Assembly: GCF_012999535.1 (NCBI RefSeq)
Contig: NZ_JABBWV010000013.1
Span: forward strand, 124,001 to 188,000
DNA: 64,000 bases
DNA from: Microbispora sp. H11081
GTDB taxonomy: Bacteria; Actinomycetota; Actinomycetes; Streptosporangiales; Streptosporangiaceae
Direction: 5' to 3'
The notes under the pieces are model-generated. The model made no database searches, was not told the origin of the DNA, and saw nothing but the letters and a program-made list of their open reading frames with translations. Shown here piece by piece: positions 56,928-64,000 of the stretch. Position 1 is the stretch's first letter, and every line of letters begins with the position of its first letter. Made by a program: the position numbers and the translations under genes.

Positions 56928-58364
56928 GTGAGCAAGTCAGCGAAACCGGCGTACCGGTGCGGCGAATGCGGCTGGACCACGGTCAAGTGGGTCGGCAGGT
57001 GCGGGGAGTGCCAGGCGTGGGGCACGGTCGAGGAGGCCGGCGCGCGGCAGGGCGTCCACGTCGTCAAGCCGGGCGCGGTCTCCGCCCCCGCCGTCCCCAT
57101 CGGCCAGGTGAAGGCCGAGCTCGTCAGCGCGCGGACGACCGGGGTGCCCGAGCTCGACCGGGTGCTCGGCGGCGGCCTCGTCCCCGGCGCGGTCGTGCTC
57201 CTCGCGGGAGAGCCCGGCATCGGGAAGTCGACGCTGCTCCTGGAGGCCGCCGCCCGCACCGCCCAGGGCGAGACCGTCCTGTACGTGACCGGCGAGGAGT
57301 CGGCGGCCCAGGTGCGCATGCGGGCCGACCGCATCGGCGCGATCGAGGACAGGCTCTATCTGGCCGCGGAGACCGACCTGTCGGCCCTGGTGGCCCACGT
57401 CGACAAGGTGCAGCCGACCCTGCTCATCGTCGACTCGGTGCAGACGATCAGCTCGGCCGAGGCGACCGGGGTGCCCGGCGGCGTGACCCAGGTCAGGGAC
57501 GTCGCGGGCAACCTGGTGCGCCTCGCCAAGGAACGGGGCATGTCCACGGTGCTCGTGGGCCACGTGACCAAGGACGGCACGATCGCCGGGCCCCGGGTGC
57601 TGGAGCACCTGGTCGACGTCGTGCTCCACTTCGAGGGCGACCGCAACTCGCGGCTGCGCCTGGTGCGCGCGGTGAAGAACCGGTTCGGCCCGATCGACGA
57701 GGTGGGCTGCTTCGACCTGCACGAGCGCGGCATCACCGGGATCACCGACCCGAGCGGCCTGTTCGTCTCCCGTCATCCCGAGCCGGTGCCCGGCACCTGC
57801 GTCACCGTGACCATCGAGGGCACCCGGCCGATTCCCGCGGAGTTGCAGGCCCTGGTCGGCCCGACCGAGGCTCCCCAGCCCCGCCGCACCTCCTCCGGCC
57901 TCGACTCCTACCGGGTGGCGATGGTGCTCGCCGTCATGGAGCGGCGGCTCAACGCCAAGATCGGCAAGTGTGACGTCTTTACGGCGACCGTGGGAGGGAT
58001 CCGCCTGACCGACCCCGCCGTGGACCTGGCGCTGATGCTGTCGGTCGTGAGCGCGGCCGGCGACCAGGCGCTGCCCCCCGGGCTCGTCGCGCTCGGCGAG
58101 GTCGGCCTGGCGGGCGAGCTGCGTCCCGTGCGCGAGGTGCGGCGGCGGCTGGCCGAGGCGGCCAGGCTCGGCTTCACCAGGGCGCTGGTGCCCTCCGGCT
58201 CCCTCGACGAGGACGGCAACCGCCTGGAGGAGTCGGCGAGCCGGGGCCGTCTGGTGGCGCTGCGCTCACCGGCCGGCCGTACGACGCCGTTCGCGCCGGG
58301 CTTCGAGGTCACGGAGGTGGAGAACGTGTGGGACGCGCTCAACCTCATGCGCCGGGCGACGTAG
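56928..58364 (+). CDS. radA: DNA repair protein RadA
   Basis: The product is 478 residues. An N-terminal zinc finger has C11, C14, C25, C28. The RecA-like core has Walker A GEPGIGKST (94-102) and the RadA signature KNRFGP near 250. A Lon-protease-like C-terminal domain follows (about 300-470) with DLALMLSVVSAAGD and GEVGLAGELRPVREV. RadA promotes branch migration in recombinational repair. The GTG start lies 36 bases after the preceding stop; disA is next, the usual actinobacterial order. Confidence 0.96.
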   Translation: MSKSAKPAYRCGECGWTTVKWVGRCGECQAWGTVEEAGARQGVHVVKPGAVSAPAVPIGQVKAELVSARTTGVPELDRVLGGGLVPGAVVLLAGEPGIGKSTLLLEAAARTAQGETVLYVTGEESAAQVRMRADRIGAIEDRLYLAAETDLSALVAHVDKVQPTLLIVDSVQTISSAEATGVPGGVTQVRDVAGNLVRLAKERGMSTVLVGHVTKDGTIAGPRVLEHLVDVVLHFEGDRNSRLRLVRAVKNRFGPIDEVGCFDLHERGITGITDPSGLFVSRHPEPVPGTCVTVTIEGTRPIPAELQALVGPTEAPQPRRTSSGLDSYRVAMVLAVMERRLNAKIGKCDVFTATVGGIRLTDPAVDLALMLSVVSAAGDQALPPGLVALGEVGLAGELRPVREVRRRLAEAARLGFTRALVPSGSLDEDGNRLEESASRGRLVALRSPAGRTTPFAPGFEVTEVENVWDALNLMRRAT

Positions 58365-58551
58365 TCGGGCACGACACCGATGGGCACGGCGTGACGCGGG
58401 TAAACTCGGTGCCTGCCCCGTCGGCGTGGTCTCGCCCCCGCGCCAGGAGGGGCTTCCACAGGGCCGTCCGCGGAGCGCACCGCGGGTCTCGCCACGACAA
58501 GGGATCGGTAGGACGACGATCTGACGGACACGACCGGGCGAGCCCACTGGG

Positions 58552-59646
58552 GTGCATGTGCTGGACAACGACAAGGCGATCGACGACCGCAGAAGGGCCG
58601 TGCTCGCCTCGGTCGCCCCCGGGACCGCGCTGCGTGACGGCCTGGAGCGCGTCCTGCGCGGCCACACCGGAGGCCTGATCGTGCTCGGGCACGACCGCAC
58701 GGTCGAGGACATCTGCACCGGCGGCTTCACGCTCGACGTCGAGTTCTCCGCGACCCGCCTGCGCGAGCTGGCCAAGATGGACGGCGCGATCGTGCTCGAC
58801 ACGGCACACCTCAGGATCGTGCGGGCCGCCGTGCACCTCGTGCCCGACCCCGCCATCCCCACCGACGAGTCGGGCACCCGGCACCGTACGGCGCAGCGGG
58901 TGGCCAAGCAGACCTCGCTCCCGGTCATCGCGATCAGCAAGTCGATGCGGATCATCGCGCTCTACCTCGACGGCATCCGCTACGTGCTGGAGGAGTCGGC
59001 CGCGATCCTGTCCAAGGCCAACCAGGCCCTGGCGACGCTCGAACGCTACAAGAAGCGGCTCGACGAGGTCTCCGGCAACCTCTCCGCCCTGGAGATCGAG
59101 GACCTCGTCACGGTCCGCGACGTGGCCGTCGTCGTGCAGCGCCTGGAGATGGTCCGCCGCATCGCCCGGGAGATCGAGGGATACGTCGTCGAGCTCGGCA
59201 CCGACGGGCGGCTGCTGTCCCTCCAGCTCGACGAGCTGTTCGCGGGCGTGGAGACCGACCGCGTGCAGATCATCCGCGACTACGCGCCCGGCTCGCCCGA
59301 CGACCGGATGTGCGGTGACGCCGACGCCATGCGGAAGCTGGACGAGCTGTCGTCAGGCGACCTGCTGGACCTGTCGAAGGTGGCCCACATCCTCGGCCAC
59401 CACGGCGGCGACGCGCTCGACACGCAGGTCAGCCCGCGCGGCTTCCGGCTGCTCACCAAGGTCCCCCGCCTGCCGGGGACGATCGTCGACCGGCTGGTGA
59501 GCCACTTCGGCGGCCTGCAGAAGCTGCTCGCGGCCAGCACCGACGACCTCCAGGCCGTCGGCGGCGTGGGCGAGACCAGGGCGCGCAGCGTCCGCGAGGG
59601 CCTGTCCAGGCTCGCCGAGTCGTCAATCCTGGAGCGTTATCTCTGA
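58552..59646 (+). CDS. disA: DNA integrity scanning protein / diadenylate cyclase
   Basis: The product is 364 residues. The DAC domain has D77-G-A (KMDGAIVLD) and R110-H-R ([12 protein letters not shown]), the residues needed to make c-di-AMP. A helical spine (about 150-290) leads to a helix-hairpin-helix DNA-binding C terminus ([19 protein letters not shown]). It scans DNA for lesions and adjusts c-di-AMP. The start is GTG 58552 (GTG 58558 also possible). It lies 187 bases after radA, which may also contain a promoter. Confidence 0.96.
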   Translation: MHVLDNDKAIDDRRRAVLASVAPGTALRDGLERVLRGHTGGLIVLGHDRTVEDICTGGFTLDVEFSATRLRELAKMDGAIVLDTAHLRIVRAAVHLVPDPAIPTDESGTRHRTAQRVAKQTSLPVIAISKSMRIIALYLDGIRYVLEESAAILSKANQALATLERYKKRLDEVSGNLSALEIEDLVTVRDVAVVVQRLEMVRRIAREIEGYVVELGTDGRLLSLQLDELFAGVETDRVQIIRDYAPGSPDDRMCGDADAMRKLDELSSGDLLDLSKVAHILGHHGGDALDTQVSPRGFRLLTKVPRLPGTIVDRLVSHFGGLQKLLAASTDDLQAVGGVGETRARSVREGLSRLAESSILERYL

Positions 59647-59662
59647 CGAGGACGCGCCCGGT

Positions 59663-60364
59663 TCAGCGCAGGTGGAAGACGATCTTCGGGCTCTTCAGCC
59701 GGCCCGCGTGCGCCGTCGCGACGTACGTCCCCGGGTCCGCGGGCGACCGCTTGCCCGCGCACGTGCTCCCCGAACGGCGGCGATCCCATCGGATGTTCTG
59801 CACATAGGGGATGCCGCGCTCCAGCAACTGCCTGTCCACGCCGTCACCCGCCACACAGTCGGCCGTCGACCACATGCGCTCGCCGCCCGACAGCACCCGC
59901 ATCTCCAGCGTGCGCGGCCCGACGTCCACGGTGCACTCGACCTTGCCCGTGCTCACGATCGTCAGCAGGAAGCTCGGCGTGACGTCCTTGCCGTACACGT
60001 CCTGGCCGGTCTGCAGCGCGAGGACGAGGTCTCTCTCGTCGCACGGGTCGCCGGGGCGTCGTGGCTTGCCGGGCGAGGGCGAGGCGCTCGCGGAGGCGGA
60101 CGGCGACGGACGCCCCGGCGCCGCGGCGGAGGCGGCGGCGGGCGTCTTCGGCGCCAGGCCGGCGGGCAGCGAGACGACCAGCCGGTCGGACGGGGTCGTC
60201 TTGACGGCCGCCGCCGTCTCGTCCGACCGGCCGGAGGCGCTGCTGCACGCCCATGCAACGACCGCCACCACGACGAGCATCCCGGTGAGCACCGACACCC
60301 GGCGGCGCCAGTAGACGTCCGCGCCCTCGACACCCACGTCACCACGGAATGTGTCCGGATCCAT
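59663..60364 (-). CDS. Secreted/lipoprotein-like hypothetical protein
   Basis: The product is 233 residues from ATG 60364. An N-terminal membrane segment (VSVLTGMLVVVAVVAWACSS) ends in a possible lipobox-like WACSS, and a disordered Ala/Pro/Ser linker follows (PSPSASASASPSPGKPRRPG). A globular domain with four Cys (DPCDERD, VECTVDVG, TADCVAG, GSTCAGK) is the likely functional part. No family is recognised. It is divergent from mutY and converges with disA. Confidence 0.75.
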   Translation of the reverse strand: MDPDTFRGDVGVEGADVYWRRRVSVLTGMLVVVAVVAWACSSASGRSDETAAAVKTTPSDRLVVSLPAGLAPKTPAAASAAAPGRPSPSASASASPSPGKPRRPGDPCDERDLVLALQTGQDVYGKDVTPSFLLTIVSTGKVECTVDVGPRTLEMRVLSGGERMWSTADCVAGDGVDRQLLERGIPYVQNIRWDRRRSGSTCAGKRSPADPGTYVATAHAGRLKSPKIVFHLR

Positions 60365-60482
60365 ACGCACAGTATGGAGAGAAGTGGCTGGTCAAAGGGA
60401 ACGCCTCGCTGAACCTTGCCCCTTCCGAGGCCGCAGCCTCGACGGACCTTTGCGTAACCGGGCCGCCCGGTACAGTCGGTGC

Positions 60483-61349
60483 GTGTCCGCCTCACTGCGT
60501 GAACCGATCCTCGACTGGTACGCCGAGCACAACCGCGACCTGCCCTGGCGGCGGCCCGGCGCGACCCCGTGGGGCATCCTGGTGAGCGAGATCATGCTCC
60601 AGCAGACCCCCGTCGCCCGGGTGCTGCCGATCTGGACCGAGTGGATGGAGCGCTGGCCCACCCCCGAGGCGCTCGCGAAGGAGTCCCCCGGCGAGGCCGT
60701 ACGCCACTGGGGGCGGCTCGGCTACCCGCGCAGGGCGCTCAACCTCCACGCGTGCGCCCGTGCCATCACGGCCGGCCACGACGGCCGGGTGCCGGCGACG
60801 TACGACGAACTGCGGGCGCTGCCGGGGATCGGCGACTACACGGCGGCGGCCGTCGCCAGCTTCGCGTACGGCGGCAGCCACGCGGTGCTGGACACGAACG
60901 TGCGGCGGGTGCTGGCCAGGGCGGTGCGCGGCGAGGAGTACCCGCCGAAGACGCCGACGGCGGCCGAGCGCCGGCTCGCGGAGTCTCTCGTTCCCCCGGT
61001 GGGCGCACCCCGCTGGGCCGTGGCCGTGATGGAACTGGGCGCGCTGGTCTGCACGGCCAGGGCGCCCCGCTGCGAGCGCTGCCCGGTCACCGCGCAGTGC
61101 GCCTGGCGGCTTGCCGGGCGTCCGGCCCACGACGGCCCCGCGCGGCAGGGCCAGACGTACGCGGGGACCGACAGGCAGTGCCGCGGACGCCTGCTCGCCG
61201 TGCTCCGCGAGGCGCACGGGCCCGTCCCCAAGGAGGCGCTGGACGCCGTCTGGGCCGACCACGCGCAGCGTGAGCGCGCCCTGGACGGCCTCCTCGACGA
61301 CGGCCTCGCCGAGGTCCTCCCCGACGGCACCTACCAGTTGCCCTCCTGA
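60483..61349 (+). CDS. mutY: A/G-specific adenine DNA glycosylase
   Basis: The product is 288 residues. Helix-hairpin-helix LPGIGDYTAAAVASFAYG (113-130), catalytic E36 (SEIMLQQT) and D137 (VLDTNVRR), and the [4Fe-4S] cysteines C190, C197, C200 and C206 are present. It removes adenine mispaired with 8-oxoguanine. The C-terminal NUDIX-like 8-oxoG recognition domain of E. coli MutY is missing, as in many actinobacteria. TACAGT (60471-60476) six bases before GTG 60483 suggests a leaderless transcript. Confidence 0.95.
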   Translation: MSASLREPILDWYAEHNRDLPWRRPGATPWGILVSEIMLQQTPVARVLPIWTEWMERWPTPEALAKESPGEAVRHWGRLGYPRRALNLHACARAITAGHDGRVPATYDELRALPGIGDYTAAAVASFAYGGSHAVLDTNVRRVLARAVRGEEYPPKTPTAAERRLAESLVPPVGAPRWAVAVMELGALVCTARAPRCERCPVTAQCAWRLAGRPAHDGPARQGQTYAGTDRQCRGRLLAVLREAHGPVPKEALDAVWADHAQRERALDGLLDDGLAEVLPDGTYQLPS

Positions 61350-61449
61350 CCCCGGCCGCCCGGGAGGCAGAGCCGGGCGTCCCGCACAGTGCTCCGCGAG
61401 AGGCCGGCGGGAATGCGGATGCCCGGCCGGACAGTGCTTGTGTGTGGAC

Positions 61450-62058
61450 ATGTCACTGCGCGCCCGGATACGTGACGGGGATGCCGAGGCGTTCGAGGCG
61501 CTCTTCGAGGAGATGGAACGGCCGGTGTTCAGCCACGCCTTCCGATTGACCGGGGACTGGTCGGCCGCCGAGGACGTGCTGTCGCTGACCTTTCTCGAGG
61601 CGTGGCGGCTGCGGCATCGGATCGACGCCGACGGTGGGTCCCTGCGGCCATGGGTGCTCGGGATCGCGACCAACGTGGCGCGGAACCTGCGCCGGGCGGC
61701 GAGGCGGTACGACGACGCGCTGGCCAGGATGCCGAGAGGCCACCCCGTCCCCGACTTCAGTGACGAGATCGTCGGCCGTATCGACGCCGCCGAGCGGTTG
61801 GCCGCTATCCGGCAGGCGTTCGGCTCGCTGCGCCGCCATGAGCAGGAGGTGTTCGCGCTCTGCGTGTGGTCGGGGCTCGACCACGCCGAGGCGGCTCAGG
61901 CGCTGGGCGTCGCGGTCGGGACCGTCAGGTCCCGCCTGTCCAGGGCGCGCAGGAAGCTGGAGAAACTCGCCGCGGAACGGCAACGGGCCTCCGGATGGCG
62001 ACAGGTAAAGGGTGACCACGACAGCGTGGTCCGGTCCGTAAGGGAGGAAAGCCGATGA
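61450..62058 (+). CDS. RNA polymerase sigma-70 family (ECF) factor
   Basis: The product is 202 residues (GTG 61444 would add two). Region 2 has FEALFEEMERPVFSHAFRLTGDWSAAEDVL, and region 4 has FALCVWSGLDHAEAAQALGVAVGTVRSRLSRARRKLEKLA [motifs located by their starts]. It directs polymerase to a small regulon. The stop overlaps the next ATG (62055-62058), and the partner is a membrane protein, so the pair behaves like ECF sigma plus anti-sigma. Confidence 0.92.
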   Translation: MSLRARIRDGDAEAFEALFEEMERPVFSHAFRLTGDWSAAEDVLSLTFLEAWRLRHRIDADGGSLRPWVLGIATNVARNLRRAARRYDDALARMPRGHPVPDFSDEIVGRIDAAERLAAIRQAFGSLRRHEQEVFALCVWSGLDHAEAAQALGVAVGTVRSRLSRARRKLEKLAAERQRASGWRQVKGDHDSVVRSVREESR

Positions 62059-62711
62059 ACAAGGGCGAGCGCGAGGCGCTGGCCGGGTTGCTGCCGTTCG
62101 AGGCGGAACCACGTCTCCCGAACGACCGGCGTCGCCTGCTCAAGGAGTTCGTCATGTCGGAAATCCGCACGTCGGCCGGGCGCCCCCGGCGGCGTCCGCT
62201 GCGCCCCGCCCTCCTCGCCTCCGCGCTGGCCCTGGGGGCCGCGGCGGCTGTGGGCGTCCCGGCGTTTCTCGGCGGCGGGACACCCGCGTACGCCGTGTCG
62301 AGGAACGCCGACGGGACGCTCACGATCACGATCGATCAGGCGAAGGACCCCAAGCCGCTGGAGGCCACGCTCCGCGGCATGGGGGTGAACGCGGTCGTCG
62401 ACTACATCCCCATGGGGAAGCGATGCTCGCCTCAACCCCGCAGCACGAGCTTCCTGTCCCGGCAGGAGGCGCAGCACCCCGCCGACGGCAGGCCGTTCCT
62501 GATCTGGCCGCCAGGCACCGACGAACCGGCATTCCGCATCGACCCGGCCGCGGTCAAGCCCGGGCAGACGGCGGTGCTGGAGTTCAGCGTCTCCGGCGAC
62601 CTGCAGGCCGCCGGCGTCTGGGCGAACATCTCCCGTGGGCCCGTCGCGCCCTGCACGCTCGTGGACAGCGACGAGGCGCCGCTCGGCCCCCCATCCGGCT
62701 GGGACGACTGA
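62055..62711 (+). CDS. Membrane-anchored partner of the sigma factor (putative anti-sigma-like)
   Basis: The product is 218 residues. A cytoplasmic N terminus (about 1-50) leads into one transmembrane segment (LLASALALGAAAAVGVPAFL). An extracellular domain follows with Cys residues in GKRCSPQP and PVAPCTLVDS. No H-x3-C-x2-C zinc anti-sigma motif is present, so it is not a classical ZAS protein. Translational coupling to the sigma factor supports a role in restraining or sensing for it. Confidence 0.7.
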   Translation: MNKGEREALAGLLPFEAEPRLPNDRRRLLKEFVMSEIRTSAGRPRRRPLRPALLASALALGAAAAVGVPAFLGGGTPAYAVSRNADGTLTITIDQAKDPKPLEATLRGMGVNAVVDYIPMGKRCSPQPRSTSFLSRQEAQHPADGRPFLIWPPGTDEPAFRIDPAAVKPGQTAVLEFSVSGDLQAAGVWANISRGPVAPCTLVDSDEAPLGPPSGWDD

Positions 62712-62764
62712 CCGCCCTGGCGGGCGCCGGGGCGGTCAGTCGAAGGCGGCCTACCCGGCGCCCG

Positions 62765-63700
62765 TCAGGCGGCGAGCTTGAGGCCGAGCGCGGTGAGGTT
62801 GCGACGGGTCCAGTCGAGCTCGTCGGCGAGCTTCGCCACGAGGGCGGCGGGCCCCTTCGCCGTAGGAGCGGTCCCGTGGTGGGCCTCCACCTCGATGTGC
62901 GCGGTGCCGGTCACCGCCCCGGACAGGATCGCGGCGAGCGTGCCGGCGATCACCGGCTGCGTGCTGGGGATCTCCTGACCATGGTCGTGCACGTGGTTGA
63001 GCTTGACCACGGGAGCCCCGGCGAGCGCCAGCCCGCGCAGCGCGGCGTCGGACTCCTCGGCCCCGCCGGACAGGTTGCAGGCGTCGAGGCAGACGCCGAG
63101 GTGATCGGAGTCGATGTCGCAGACCCGCTCCAGCGCCTGCTCCGTGGTCTCCAGGACGCAGCCGGGCCAAGGCTCGAAGCCGACCCTGATCGTCTTTCCC
63201 GTGACGCTGTAGAGGCCGCGAAGCTCGCGCGACAGCCGTTCGAGCCGGCGGGAGGCGATGGAGTGCAGGTCGGCGGGCCAGTCGCGGCGCCAGCCGATCG
63301 GTATCGTGGAGATGCCGCCCGACTGCACGTCGTCGGGCAGCAGGAACGCGAGGATCCTCGCCAGCGCCATGGTGTAGCGGTAGCGCTCGGGCTTGGCCCA
63401 GTCGGGCCCGGGGACCTCCTGGTTGCGTCCGCCGGTGCCGTTGAGGCTGACGCACTCCAGGCCGCGCTCCTCCAGCGACCGCCGCAGCCGTACGAGCTCG
63501 ATGCGATCGGCGATGAGATGGTCCGCCACGGCGGGCGCGAGCCACAGACCGATGCCCAGCCGTTCGACGCCCAGCTTCTTGCGCACCGGCACGGCGTAAC
63601 GCGTGAGGTGGGCGATGAGGTTCTCCAGATCCTCCGCGGGGTGTACGCCCGCGTTGTAGGCCAGGTGAACCAGCGTCCCGTCGTCGTGCAACAGGCGCAT
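62765..63700 (-). CDS. eboE: EboE-like TIM-barrel protein (metabolite traffic family)
   Basis: The product is 311 residues from ATG 63700, with GGAGG six bases upstream (GTG 63724 is an extension). The xylose-isomerase-like barrel starts VHLAYNAGVHPAEDLENLI, then YAVPVRKKLGVERLGIGLWLAP, SLNGTGGRNQEVPGPDW, GFEPWPGC and VCLDACNLSGG. These are typical of EboE, a member of the ebo gene set (EboA-F) implicated in export of metabolites to the periplasm in cyanobacteria and others. The other ebo genes are not in the window and may lie to the right. The enzyme activity is unknown. Confidence 0.75.
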   Translation of the reverse strand: MRLLHDDGTLVHLAYNAGVHPAEDLENLIAHLTRYAVPVRKKLGVERLGIGLWLAPAVADHLIADRIELVRLRRSLEERGLECVSLNGTGGRNQEVPGPDWAKPERYRYTMALARILAFLLPDDVQSGGISTIPIGWRRDWPADLHSIASRRLERLSRELRGLYSVTGKTIRVGFEPWPGCVLETTEQALERVCDIDSDHLGVCLDACNLSGGAEESDAALRGLALAGAPVVKLNHVHDHGQEIPSTQPVIAGTLAAILSGAVTGTAHIEVEAHHGTAPTAKGPAALVAKLADELDWTRRNLTALGLKLAA

Positions 63701-64000
63701 CAGCTGCCTCCAAGGCTTGTGCACTTCCGGACCGCCATCTCGCCCGCAGGGGGCGTGTCCCGACCGCACGGGACTCCGGTCCTCCTACCACCGGGGCCTC
63801 GCCCCGGGTGGACCGAGCTTCCCCCGTGCGCCCGGTCCGCCGCGTCCGCCCCGCAGCGGATTGTCCGGTACGCCGCGGGGATGACATGGCTGTCCGCACG
63901 CGTTCGCGGCATGCCGGAACGCCACCGACTCTACACATTGTAGTACTACGTCTGGTGGTGGGATGCCGGGTATCGCCCGCCGGGACCCGCGGCGATCGCG
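63701..64000. other. Right-edge region without a recognised gene
   Basis: No convincing ORF fits. It holds GTAGTACTAC, a perfect 10-base palindrome (63940-63949). On the minus strand, TACAAT (63942-63937) inside it resembles a -10 element that could drive eboE with a long leader of about 230 bases. Confidence 0.4.

Overview
This is a very GC-rich actinomycete chromosome segment. The most likely source is a filamentous, mycothiol-using member of the Streptosporangiales or a relative. Evidence for this is the high-GC third codon positions, frequent GTG starts, leaderless promoters, a DivIVA-like coiled-coil protein, a mycothiol-type DsbA protein, an EtfD-like membrane oxidoreductase and the radA-disA-mutY neighbourhood. 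The assignment is an inference, because no rRNA is present.

Region 1 (1-23.5 kb) looks like a specialised-metabolite locus. From left to right it holds a truncated LAL-type LuxR regulator, a leuA paralogue, a UbiA prenyltransferase, a cytosolic histidine kinase with its response regulator, and a degenerate aldo-keto reductase. Next comes a compact minus-strand operon encoding a 31-residue peptide, an ATP-grasp ligase, an MFS exporter and a bicupin. A nitrate uptake and reduction set follows (narK, nasB-like, nasA). The region ends with DAHP synthase, an AMP-forming ligase, papC, papA and papB, and a second, divergent ATP-grasp ligase. DAHP synthase plus PapA/B/C would give 4-aminophenylpyruvate, the precursor of p-aminophenylalanine.

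Region 2 (23.6-35.6 kb) is oxidative nitrogen or flavin chemistry. One operon encodes an LLM-class FMNH2 monooxygenase, two flavin reductases and an aldehyde dehydrogenase. AraC and IclR regulators follow. Then comes a translationally coupled operon whose products resemble CreE (aspartate N-oxygenase), CreD (nitrosuccinate lyase) and a nitronate monooxygenase, divergent from a LysR regulator. A Rv2466c-like DsbA protein closes the region. CreE plus CreD is the known aspartate-nitrosuccinate route to nitrous acid.

Working hypothesis (inference): the locus joins an aromatic amine (PapABC) with nitrite, made from nitrate (NarK/NasA, with no nitrite reductase in view) and/or aspartate (CreE/CreD). 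The AMP-forming ligase would act as an activating or diazotising enzyme, and the ATP-grasp ligases would attach the product to amino acids or to the short peptide. I cannot name a known compound for this combination.

Region 3 (35.8-64 kb) is mostly ordinary chromosome: PEP mutase-family protein, kynureninase, GntR regulator, DivIVA-like protein, gamma carbonic anhydrase, an EEP hydrolase, a PIG-V-type mannosyltransferase, CsoR with its operator, a STAS protein, a glycosyltransferase, EtfD-like oxidoreductase, a TetR/methyltransferase/TIM-barrel operon, MerR-thioredoxin, ArsR-SRPBCC, radA, disA, mutY, a sigma factor with its membrane partner, and an EboE-like protein at the right edge. I saw no tRNA, rRNA, insertion sequence or CRISPR array.
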